From: an uncultured beta proteobacterium
Lineage (GTDB): Bacteria > Pseudomonadota > Gammaproteobacteria > Burkholderiales > Rhodocyclaceae
DNA length: 5,188 nt
Direction of reading: 5' to 3'
NCBI GenBank assembly: GCA_903910495.1
Contig: CAIVZW010000851.1
Span: 1 to 5,188, forward strand
In this document: in pieces, positions 1-5,188 of the stretch
Numbering within the stretch: the first letter of the stretch is position 1
Layout of the letters: every line of letters begins with the position of its first letter
Position numbers and translations under genes: made by a program
Notes under the pieces: model-generated
Seen by the model: the letters and a program-made list of their open reading frames with translations, nothing else
Databases searched by the model: none
What the model was told of the DNA's origin: nothing

Positions 1-2
1 CA

Positions 3-935
3 ACGTATTACCTACTTGTTCCCGGCCTGATCGGCTTCTTCGAATTCACCTTCATGCGGCGTAGCCCGATCCTGACATCCCCGGTTTCTCCAGCGGAACT
101 GGCCCGGCTAATGAGCGAGTATCTCCGCGAAAATGGCCACCAAGGCCAGACCGGCGAGTTCTTCGGCAGCCCAACCCAGCTCACCCGAGCACTCGCCTAC
201 CCCGAACACATCCCCGTCACTTCCCGCATTACGGCCTACGAAGACGCCCGCCAGATTATCGAAGCAGCCGACTACTGCGCCGTCACATTGTGCTACTGCC
301 GCCACAAGAAGGAGCATCTGGGAAAAGTCTGCCGCAAGAGGGCCCCGGTCGACTCGCTATGCATGGTACTCGGCGAAGGCGCGCGATTTCTGGTCCGCCG
401 CGGCTTCGCGCAGGAACGCGACAAGGCAACGCTGCTGGCCGGCCTGGAACAGGCGCGCTCACTTGGCCTGACCCACGTCACCGATAACGTGCGCGAGAAG
501 CCCTCATTCCTGTGCAACTGCTGCCGCTGCTGTTGCGAACTGATGGCAGGCGTGCAGAGCGGGTTCGCCGACGGGGTCGCCAAGACACCCTTTCTGGCAG
601 AAATTGACGCCACACAGTGTGACTACTGCGGCGATTGCCTGAGTACCTGCAACGTCAAATGCATCGGTCTCGCCGATACGGCGCGCCATCGGGGCAAGGA
701 CGAGCGTCGGGCCGAAGTGGACGCCGGAACCTGCCTGGGCTGCGGTGCCTGTATCGACGCCTGCAAAAATGGAGCAATTCACCTCGTCCCGCGCCCTGCG
801 CATACGATCCCACCCAAGACACGCGACCGGATGTACGCCCGTATTCTTTGGGAGAAGGGCCGAATTCAACCTTTTCTCACTGACCAGGTGAGGATGAAGT
901 GGCGAAAGATGGCGAAGGCCTTCAGGAAGCCATAG
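3..935 (+). CDS. Cysteine-rich 4Fe-4S dicluster ferredoxin-like protein (5' partial)
   Basis: This is the C-terminal 310 residues of a probably cytoplasmic iron-sulfur protein; the start lies left of the window. The frame is open from position 3, and the residues before the ATG at 54 (YYLVPGLIGFFEFTFMRR) read as conserved protein, so that ATG is internal. Numbering from the edge, three cysteine regions are visible. The first has C92, C97, C99, C110 and C120. The second is a dense CNCCRCCC cluster at 171-178. The third is a classical 2[4Fe-4S] ferredoxin domain with C206/C209/C212/C216 and C244/C247/C250/C254; both lack the usual proline after the fourth cysteine. The ferredoxin part implies electron transfer. 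From memory, proteins with this cysteine-rich middle followed by a ferredoxin tail occur in anaerobic and facultative bacteria without an assigned reaction. No signal peptide or membrane segment is visible. Partner and substrate are unknown. The iron-sulfur call is firm, the role is not. Confidence 0.88.
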   Translation, partial: TYYLLVPGLIGFFEFTFMRRSPILTSPVSPAELARLMSEYLRENGHQGQTGEFFGSPTQLTRALAYPEHIPVTSRITAYEDARQIIEAADYCAVTLCYCRHKKEHLGKVCRKRAPVDSLCMVLGEGARFLVRRGFAQERDKATLLAGLEQARSLGLTHVTDNVREKPSFLCNCCRCCCELMAGVQSGFADGVAKTPFLAEIDATQCDYCGDCLSTCNVKCIGLADTARHRGKDERRAEVDAGTCLGCGACIDACKNGAIHLVPRPAHTIPPKTRDRMYARILWEKGRIQPFLTDQVRMKWRKMAKAFRKP

Positions 936-1247
936 GCTCGAAAGGCCCGCAGAATGGCGATCTACACGGGCATAGCCCGAAGATCCAGCATCCATGTCCC
1001 CTCTGGCCGTATCCCTTGTCAGCCTTTGAATTCCGATGCCTGGACAGCGGCACGGTAGGACGCGGCCTTGCCGGCCGCTTTTCGGTGAGATGATATATGA
1101 GTACTCTCGGCCACAACCTGCCTGTCAGTTTTTCGCAGACTACGGCAGCAATAAATCAAATGCATTCACTCTGAATCCCGAGTAAATCTGTTTCGGATCA
1201 ATGAGAATCAAGGGCGACTCAATAGTTGCCACACTTTTTCGGCACGG
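936..1247. other. Intergenic region between convergent genes
   Basis: This gap separates the plus-strand iron-sulfur gene from the minus-strand exchanger gene, so two transcripts converge here. It holds the candidate terminator at 1062-1082 and a small perfect hairpin, CGGGC-ATA-GCCCG, at 967-979. That hairpin has no T run and lies about 30 bases after the stop codon. Composition changes from GC-rich on the left to AT-rich beyond about 1140, where the exchanger segment may begin. I see no convincing gene or RNA, and no T-tract hairpin oriented to end the exchanger transcript. Confidence 0.6.
1062..1082 (+). terminator. Candidate Rho-independent terminator of the iron-sulfur gene
   Basis: A perfect 6-bp GC stem, GCGGCC at 1062-1067 with GGCCGC at 1073-1078, encloses a 5-base loop and is followed directly by TTTT at 1079-1082. 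The orientation suits the plus-strand iron-sulfur gene, whose stop is about 125 bases upstream. The short T run and the distance make it plausible rather than certain. On the other strand there is no T run, so it would not serve the exchanger gene. Confidence 0.45.
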
Positions 1248-2312
1248 TTACAGAAAGAAAAATGCCAGTGCTAACATTCCATAACATGCGATCAACTGAA
1301 CACCTTCCAGCCAGTTAGTCTTACCGTCCTGAAACACAAAAAGTGACATAGCAATACTAATTAGCACACTGATCACTTGAAACTCTGTGTACACATATGC
1401 CATAGGCGTTCCAGTGAGGAAACTAAAGATGACGAGAATTGGTGCTACAAAAAGTGCTATCTGCATGCTTGATCCAACGGCAATCTCGATACTGATATCA
1501 ACCTTGTTTTTAACTGCCATAATCATCGCTGAAGCATGTTCTGCAACATTTCCTAAAATTGGAATTAAGATAATTCCAACAAATACTTCTGAGATTCCAA
1601 ATTGTCTTACCGCCTCTTCTACCGTAGCAACCAACATTTCACTTGCAATGGCTACGAAAACCGTGGAAACAGTAAGAATTACAATGGCCTTTTTCAACGT
1701 CCATATCGGCGTTTCCGGTTCTTCGTCTTCCCCGTGAGCTTGATGTTCAACGAATACATTCCGATGAGTTACTAAAGAAAAGACAAGTCCCAAGATATAA
1801 AGCACCAACAATACAACTGCGATCCCGAGGCTAAATGCATTAATAGAATACGTAATGTGCGGTTGACCTGCAGCGGCCCGGCTAAATGCGTAGGGAATGA
1901 TTACACTCAAAGCTGCGAAGAAGAGAAGTGTAAAATTACTTCGAGCAATCTCTTTTACAAAGGTTTGCTGTTTAAATTTTAGACCACCGAGAAAAATGCT
2001 AAACCCAAGCACAAGGAGGATGTTTCCTATAATCGACCCGGCCATACTTGCTAAAACGAGTGTAAACAATCCCGCTTTCACGGCGAAAATCCCGATAAGT
2101 AATTCAGGAACATTCCCCATAGTCGCGTTTAACATCCCCCCGATTTTGGGCCCCGAGTAGATCGCGATCTGTTCAGTTGCATCACCAATTATTACAGCAA
2201 GGGGAACAATGGATAATCCAGAAAAGAGGAATAGTAACCCATGGCTCCATTCAAGAAAATGACCGATAATGGCCAAGGGCAAAAATGCTAGTAGAATGTT
2301 TACATATCTCAT
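1248..2312 (-). CDS. cax: Calcium/proton exchanger (CaCA/Cax family)
   Basis: This is an inner-membrane antiporter expected to expel Ca2+, or a related cation, in exchange for protons. The 354 residues are almost wholly hydrophobic helices, about 10-11 segments, which is the normal size for bacterial Cax/ChaA proteins. The two inverted alpha repeats of the family are visible: MGNVPELLIG at about 65-74 with GSIIGN at 92-97, and GNVAEHASAM at 254-263. They carry the acidic residues E70 and E258 expected for ion binding. An acidic linker, HGEDEEPE, at 193-200 separates the two halves. The ATG at 2312 is supported by AAGGAGG five bases upstream; the stop is TAA. Sampled lines are about 35-47% GC against about 60% in the gene to the left, which suggests horizontal acquisition. 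It stands alone, with no co-directional partner close enough for an operon. The family is certain; whether Ca2+ is the main ion in vivo is inferred. Confidence 0.95.
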   Translation of the reverse strand: MRYVNILLAFLPLAIIGHFLEWSHGLLFLFSGLSIVPLAVIIGDATEQIAIYSGPKIGGMLNATMGNVPELLIGIFAVKAGLFTLVLASMAGSIIGNILLVLGFSIFLGGLKFKQQTFVKEIARSNFTLLFFAALSVIIPYAFSRAAAGQPHITYSINAFSLGIAVVLLVLYILGLVFSLVTHRNVFVEHQAHGEDEEPETPIWTLKKAIVILTVSTVFVAIASEMLVATVEEAVRQFGISEVFVGIILIPILGNVAEHASAMIMAVKNKVDISIEIAVGSSMQIALFVAPILVIFSFLTGTPMAYVYTEFQVISVLISIAMSLFVFQDGKTNWLEGVQLIACYGMLALAFFFL

Positions 2313-2317
2313 AAAAT

Positions 2318-2324
2318 CCTCCTT
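2318..2324 (-). promoter_or_regulatory. Strong Shine-Dalgarno of the exchanger gene
   Basis: On the minus strand AAGGAGG lies five bases before the ATG at 2312, a full-consensus ribosome binding site that fixes this start. It overlaps one arm of a 6-bp AT-rich inverted repeat (TTGTTG at 2323-2328, CAACAA at 2336-2341). That repeat could weakly fold over the site, but the stem is too short to claim regulation. Confidence 0.8.
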
Positions 2325-2348
2325 GTTGTAATTTTCAACAACACTAAG

Positions 2349-2512
2349 CCTCTTGCAAAACCCAAACTGCGAACCTGATTTATTTCGCGTGGGGGCGAAG
2401 TTGTAAGGTGCGGGCGGCCATTTCTGGCATGATTAGGTTTCGACGCCAACATCATAAAGTCCGCAAAATGGATACTACCCGACGCGACCTGATCCAGCAA
2501 CGCTGGAACGTG
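2349..2512 (+). mobile_element. Possible insertion-sequence left-end remnant
   Basis: GCCTCTTGCAAAACCC at 2349-2364 resembles the terminal repeats of some transposase-bearing elements as I remember them. About 104 bases further in, a short frame begins with MDTTRRDLIQQRWNV, which recalls the N-terminus of an IS transposase group. The similarity seems to stop near 2510, so at most one end of an element remains. No second terminal repeat or target duplication is visible in the window. The family cannot be assigned from sequence alone, and this rests on recall rather than comparison. Confidence 0.3.
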
Positions 2513-2557
2513 ACCGCAGAGGCCGATGGGCTGTCGGTGGGTATTTGGTCCGTATGA
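2468..2557 (+). pseudogene. Truncated transposase N-terminus (tentative)
   Basis: An ATG at 2468 opens a 29-codon frame ending in TGA at 2555. The first 15 residues (MDTTRRDLIQQRWNV) look like a transposase start; the remainder (TAEADGLSVGIWSV) does not continue in the way I recall. This would fit a deletion or recombination junction near 2510. No Shine-Dalgarno precedes the ATG. It is either a dead transposase fragment or a chance frame. Confidence 0.25.
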
Positions 2558-2627
2558 CTGCTCGAATCAGTAAGCCGCCGCACAGAACCGGTCCCATTCA
2601 TGCCAGCCTGTGGCCGCAACCGCTGCA

Positions 2628-2664
2628 TTGCTGTCGGTGGTTCTAAAATCCTGACCGACAGCAA
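2628..2664. repeat. 11-bp perfect inverted repeat downstream of the toxin-antitoxin operon
   Basis: TTGCTGTCGGT at 2628-2638 pairs perfectly with ACCGACAGCAA at 2654-2664 around a 15-base loop. It lies about 60 bases past the antitoxin stop on the minus strand. Neither strand has a T run after the stem, so it is not a classical terminator, although it could end or stabilise the operon transcript. The core GCTGTCGGT occurs a third time at 2530-2538, which suggests a repeat family rather than a single hairpin. Confidence 0.6.
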
Positions 2665-2724
2665 CGGGTCGAATGTTCGCATTCCCTTAAAACCGGAGTG
2701 GACGTTCGCAACCTCGTTGGCGAG

Positions 2725-3012
2725 TTACGCGGCAGAAAAACCGATATTGATGGTTTTTCCAAGCGCGGTCGCAGCGCTGGCCAGTGTTGTAAGCGTCAAG
2801 CTTGAATCTTCCTCATCAAGGAGGCGATTCAAGGCGGCACGGCTTGTATGCATGCGTTTTGCGAGCGCGGTTTTTGTGAGGTGCTGGGCTTTCATTTCCT
2901 CAGCGATTTGCCAAGCAATAACCCGTTTCAGCGCGACTGCCGTAACTTCTTCGAGCATCGCATCTTCAGCCAGAAGGTCATCGAAACTGCTGCCGATATT
3001 CTTTTTGCCCAT
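2725..3012 (-). CDS. HigA-like XRE-family antitoxin / transcriptional regulator
   Basis: This small cytoplasmic DNA-binding protein is encoded directly behind a Gp49/HigB-type toxin. The family neutralises the toxin and represses its own operon. From the ATG at 3012 it has 95 residues. The helix-turn-helix is at about 46-65 (TKTALAKRMHTSRAALNRLL), preceded by an alpha-helical stretch with VIAWQIAEEM and followed by LTTLASAATALGK, typical of HigA-like Cro/C1 regulators. An ATG at 3018 overlaps the toxin stop as ATGA and would give 97 residues. I prefer 3012 because AAGGA lies seven bases before it but only one base before 3018. Either way the two genes are translationally coupled. It probably binds the palindrome in the operon promoter. 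The regulator family is certain; neutralisation is inferred from pairing. Confidence 0.9.
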   Translation of the reverse strand: MGKKNIGSSFDDLLAEDAMLEEVTAVALKRVIAWQIAEEMKAQHLTKTALAKRMHTSRAALNRLLDEEDSSLTLTTLASAATALGKTINIGFSAA

Positions 3013-3014
3013 GG

Positions 3015-3356
3015 TCATTTCCTTCGTAACTGCTTGAGACGATCTCTTGCAAGGTCGAGATCCGGTTTTGGTGTGGCCTGCTGCTTTTTGATGAAGCTGT
3101 GTAGCAGCACCATCGTATTTCCTTCCAGGGCAAACAGAATGCGCGCTATACGGTTATTCAACCTGACCCGAACTTCCCATATATCGCAGCCCAAATGATC
3201 CACCAAAGGCATTCCCAGCGGCCAACCAAACTGCACCGTCTTGATGTCTTCCCCGATGGCCTTGCGGTCAATCGGGGTTAGCTCCTTCAGCCACTCCCGA
3301 ACCGGCTCTTTGCCCGCATCGGTGCAGAAGAATCGAACATCAAGTACAGGATTCAT
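3015..3356 (-). CDS. Type II toxin, RelE/HigB superfamily, phage Gp49-like
   Basis: This 113-residue protein has the hallmarks of the Gp49-like (PF05973) branch of RelE/ParE-fold toxins, generally ribosome-dependent mRNA endonucleases. Visible motifs are GKEPVREWLKEL at 15-26, IWEVRVRLNNRIARILF at 59-75 and the C-terminal LLHSFIKKQQATPKPDLDLA at 84-103. The conserved basic residues R63, R65, R69 and R72, with H86, K90 and K91, are candidates for RNA binding and cleavage. Length and composition fit an intact toxin. It is the first gene of the operon, the reverse of most toxin-antitoxin pairs and typical of HigBA. The start has no Shine-Dalgarno but sits just downstream of a good promoter, suggesting a leaderless message. 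The family assignment is strong. The mRNA cleavage activity is family knowledge, not shown here. Confidence 0.92.
   Translation of the reverse strand: MNPVLDVRFFCTDAGKEPVREWLKELTPIDRKAIGEDIKTVQFGWPLGMPLVDHLGCDIWEVRVRLNNRIARILFALEGNTMVLLHSFIKKQQATPKPDLDLARDRLKQLRRK
3020..3025 (-). promoter_or_regulatory. Ribosome binding site deciding the antitoxin start
   Basis: GAAGGA on the minus strand, inside the last codons of the toxin gene, is one base from the ATG at 3018 and seven bases from the in-frame ATG at 3012. The normal spacing favours 3012. Ribosomes ending on the toxin TGA at 3017-3015 would stop right at this start. Confidence 0.65.
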
Positions 3357-3363
3357 GGTTTGC

Positions 3364-3391
3364 AGTGTATCAATATTGGTACGTTTGTCAA
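3364..3391 (-). promoter_or_regulatory. Sigma-70 promoter of the toxin-antitoxin operon
   Basis: On the minus strand a perfect -35, TTGACA (3391-3386), is followed after 16 bases by TACACT (3369-3364), a 4-of-6 match to the -10 consensus. The toxin ATG begins only seven bases after the -10, so transcription would start at or next to the start codon. This makes it the likely autoregulated promoter of both genes. Confidence 0.65.
3367..3382. promoter_or_regulatory. Likely antitoxin operator in the operon promoter
   Basis: GTATCAATATTGGTAC is a 16-bp palindrome with a single mismatched pair (3370/3379) and a perfect CAATATTG core. It fills most of the -35/-10 spacer and overlaps the -10 element, so a bound dimer would block RNA polymerase. 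HigA-type antitoxins typically bind such operators at their own promoters. The assignment is by position and symmetry. Confidence 0.6.
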
Positions 3392-3706
3392 GGCTAACCC
3401 AGCTTCTTAGCCTGTAAATGCGTGCGGCGTTTGACCTGCGGCTGGTTTGGATTCCATACCGGCCAATAGATGCTATAGGGTCGGATGTTGACTTTGGCCG
3501 AGATCTTGTCAGTCGCCGGACAACTCGAATGGCCGTTGAATTCTTAACCCTACCATTGAACCCTTGGCGGCGCGACTGGCATCAGTGGGTCGATTTTTGT
3601 CTCAGACGTAGAAAATCCCTATTCCGGTATCAACGGCATGTTCGTACAGCGCACAGCCAATTGCCCACCTTGTTCGTGCAATTCGACACACTTCGGTTAT
3701 AGTCGC
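3392..3706. other. Gene-free region between the diguanylate cyclase and the toxin-antitoxin operon
   Basis: This stretch of about 315 bases follows the diguanylate cyclase stop and precedes the operon promoter. A plus-strand frame of 94 codons at 3418-3702 has no ribosome binding site, matches no family I know and is antisense to all neighbours, so I leave it out. There is a weak 6-bp inverted repeat, AATTGC/GCAATT, at 3659-3683 without a T run. GGGTCGGATGTT at 3478-3489 matches GGGTCGAATGTT at 2666-2677 in 11 of 12 bases, hinting at the same degenerate repeat on both sides of the toxin-antitoxin pair. No clear terminator for the cyclase gene is seen. Confidence 0.5.
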
Positions 3707-5188
3707 TCAGACCTGCTCGCTCTCCGCTTCCTTGCAGACTCGGTTACGTCCCTCGTTCTTGGCCTGGTAGAGCAGGGCGTCAACACGCGCAACAAAACTC
3801 TCGCGGGTTTCGTCCTTGCGATAGGCGGCAACCCCGGCACTGACCGTAACGACAATTACGCCAGCATTGAACGCATAACGGTTCTTTGCAATACGGTCGC
3901 ACAAGGTAGTGGCGACTTTGGCTGCTGCGGCCAGGTCGGTATTGGAGAGAATGACAAGAAACTCTTCACCACCCCAGCGGCAGGCAATATCGGAGGCGCG
4001 CAGGCTTTCCTTGAGTGTTGCGGCGATTCCCCGTAACACTTCATCGCCGGCAAGGTGCCCGCGGCTGTCGTTGAGGGTTTTGAAGTGATCGATGTCTAGC
4101 ATGATCGCCGACATCGGCTTGCTGTGACGTGAGGCTTCAAGGGCCTGCTGGTCGAGGAGAATATCCAGAGCGTAACGGTTGGCGAGTCCGGTCAGGTTGT
4201 CGGTGGTGGCCATGGTTTCCAGACGTCGCTGATAGTGGTTGATTGTCAGATGGACAATCAGCAACACGACGGCCGTAATGACGAAACACAGAAGCAGATT
4301 CAGATAAAGCGTTTGCTGAATGCTGGAAAGCGACCGGTCTTCCTGCTTGACGACAAAGAGATACCATTTGAGCTCGGGGATGTAGCGAACATTGAGGAAA
4401 TTCAGGTATCCCCGGCTCTCGTATTCAAAGGACCCGCTACCCGCTTTCAGGATGGCTTCTGCCTGCTCACGCAGGCCCTCGATATCGTGAATGCTGGAAT
4501 GGGCAGTGCGAGTTATGCCGCCGGAATTACCGGATATTTTACCCGACAGCGTTATTTTGCCTTTGGCATCGACGAGAAAGATGGTACGGCCGTAACGCTG
4601 CTGGTAATCATCGATCATGCGGTTGACGGTATCCACGGTGAGGCCGACGCCGGTTGCTCCGATGAAGCGCTGCTTGTAATCGAGCACCCGATAATTGATG
4701 AAAATAGTCAGCGTGTCGCGGTTGGCCAGGTCGGGGTCAACGTTGATCTCGTAGGGTTCGCTCATTTCACGCACACGGAAATACCAGATGTCGCGTGGTT
4801 CGTCCGTTTTAACCGTCTTGAGAACACCGTCGGTCGAATAATAATTACGCGTGTCTTCCGAGACAAAAAAGCTGGTCACGGCACCGTAGTGGGCCATGAT
4901 TTCCTTCAGGTAACGCGTCAATGGTTCAACGAAACGTTCACCGCCGAGTACCCAGTCGCGCAGAAAGGTATCGCGCGCCATCATGGATGAAATCAGGATC
5001 GGCCGGACCAGGTCTTTCTGGATCTCGGAATAGACATTGTCGGACGTGAGCGGGAGTTCGGTCGTGGTAATCGATTCGTAGATGGCATTGCGCGAAACAA
5101 AATAGCTGACCAGAGTCGTGGCCAGAAATCCGGAGCAGAGCAACAGCCAGATGACGGTGATCAGCTTGGCCTTGTCGCTGATTGTGCG
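3707..5188 (-). CDS. Membrane sensor diguanylate cyclase (GGDEF; 5' partial)
   Basis: This inner-membrane enzyme is expected to make cyclic di-GMP from two GTP in response to a periplasmic signal. The frame is open to the right edge; the upstream residues RTISDKAKLITVIWL belong to the first membrane helix, so the TTG at 5143 is not the start. Numbering 493 visible residues from the edge, TM1 is at about 9-31. A Cache-like periplasmic sensor region of about 260 residues follows, with RDTFLRDW at 72-79 and EPYEINVDPD at 144-153. TM2 is at about 294-315, and the GGDEF domain runs from TTDNLTGLANR (328-338) to near the end. The domain has DIDHFKTLND at 365-374, an intact GGEEF active site at 406-410 and the inhibitory I-site RASD at 397-400, exactly five residues before it. 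It should therefore be active and subject to product inhibition. There is no EAL domain. The ligand is unknown. The true start lies outside the window. Confidence 0.95.
   Translation of the reverse strand, partial: RTISDKAKLITVIWLLLCSGFLATTLVSYFVSRNAIYESITTTELPLTSDNVYSEIQKDLVRPILISSMMARDTFLRDWVLGGERFVEPLTRYLKEIMAHYGAVTSFFVSEDTRNYYSTDGVLKTVKTDEPRDIWYFRVREMSEPYEINVDPDLANRDTLTIFINYRVLDYKQRFIGATGVGLTVDTVNRMIDDYQQRYGRTIFLVDAKGKITLSGKISGNSGGITRTAHSSIHDIEGLREQAEAILKAGSGSFEYESRGYLNFLNVRYIPELKWYLFVVKQEDRSLSSIQQTLYLNLLLCFVITAVVLLIVHLTINHYQRRLETMATTDNLTGLANRYALDILLDQQALEASRHSKPMSAIMLDIDHFKTLNDSRGHLAGDEVLRGIAATLKESLRASDIACRWGGEEFLVILSNTDLAAAAKVATTLCDRIAKNRYAFNAGVIVVTVSAGVAAYRKDETRESFVARVDALLYQAKNEGRNRVCKEAESEQV

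Larger units (their letters stand above)
2313..2724. other. Gene-free region with repeats and possible IS debris
   Basis: About 410 bases lie between the exchanger start and the antitoxin stop without an intact gene. The GC content rises again immediately right of the exchanger. The left half contains a possible insertion-sequence end and a truncated transposase start (2349-2512). The right half contains an 11-bp inverted repeat (2628-2664), an 11-bp direct repeat GCTGTCGGTGG at 2530 and 2630 (exactly 100 bases apart), and a small GAATG-TTCG-CATTC hairpin at 2671-2684. Frames that read through here on either strand match no family I recognise. Confidence 0.55.

Noticed and set aside
967..979. 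The hairpin CGGGC-ATA-GCCCG as terminator of the iron-sulfur gene
   Set aside because: The stem is only 5 bp with a 3-base loop and no T run; the hairpin at 1062-1082 is a better candidate.
1090..1185. A 31-codon frame (MIYEYSRPQP...) starting just after the terminator hairpin
   Set aside because: It lacks a proper ribosome binding site and any known family. At this length a chance frame is likely.
2309..2682. Two overlapping minus-strand frames upstream of the exchanger
   Set aside because: They have no ribosome sites or recognisable domains and cross the repeats. The first overlaps the exchanger start with no sign of coupling.
2600..3037. A 145-codon plus-strand frame across the antitoxin gene
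   Set aside because: Most of it is antisense to the antitoxin, and its serine-, arginine- and alanine-rich translation is typical of a shadow frame.
3418..3702. A 94-codon plus-strand frame between the cyclase and the toxin-antitoxin operon
   Set aside because: It has no ribosome binding site, no recognisable motif and a composition like non-coding sequence; it is best treated as a chance frame in degenerate intergenic DNA.
4235..4990. A 251-codon plus-strand frame inside the diguanylate cyclase gene
   Set aside because: It is wholly antisense to a well-conserved sensor and GGDEF coding region, resembles no family, and is explained by the codon bias of the true gene.
1..5188. CRISPR array, tRNA, rRNA or riboswitch
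   Set aside because: No regularly spaced repeats, cloverleaf-like segments or recognisable riboswitch cores were seen on either strand by eye.

Overview
The window looks like an accessory stretch of a proteobacterial (Pseudomonadota) chromosome, probably beta- or gamma-proteobacterial. The evidence is a membrane diguanylate cyclase with a periplasmic sensor region, a Gp49/HigB-type toxin-antitoxin pair and a GC-rich iron-sulfur protein. The genus cannot be named from this sequence. Base composition is patchy: sampled lines of the left-hand gene are near 60% GC, the diguanylate cyclase about 50-65%, and the exchanger gene only about 35-47%.

Layout. Positions 3-935 (+) hold the 3' part of a gene for a very cysteine-rich protein ending in a double [4Fe-4S] ferredoxin domain. 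Its reading frame runs off the left edge, so the ATG at 54 is internal. A short GC hairpin with a T run at 1062-1082 may terminate it. Everything to the right is on the minus strand. Positions 1248-2312 encode a complete Ca2+/H+ exchanger (CaCA/Cax family) with a perfect Shine-Dalgarno; it is clearly AT-richer than its neighbours. Positions 2313-2724 carry no convincing intact gene. They hold a possible insertion-sequence end with a truncated transposase N-terminus and an 11-bp inverted repeat. Positions 2725-3356 encode a toxin-antitoxin operon, toxin first. A TTGACA/TACACT promoter lies directly in front of the toxin start, with a 16-bp near-palindrome covering its spacer. Positions 3392-3706 show no credible gene. 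Positions 3707-5188 hold a transmembrane, Cache-like sensor diguanylate cyclase whose 5' end lies beyond the right edge.

The genes do not form one pathway. The picture is of two resident-looking genes at the edges, with an acquired AT-rich ion exchanger, IS debris and a self-regulated toxin-antitoxin module between them. I see no clear sign of a new multi-gene system. The points most worth attention are the uncharacterised cysteine-rich iron-sulfur protein, the probably leaderless toxin transcript with its operator, and the foreign-looking exchanger beside a putative IS end.
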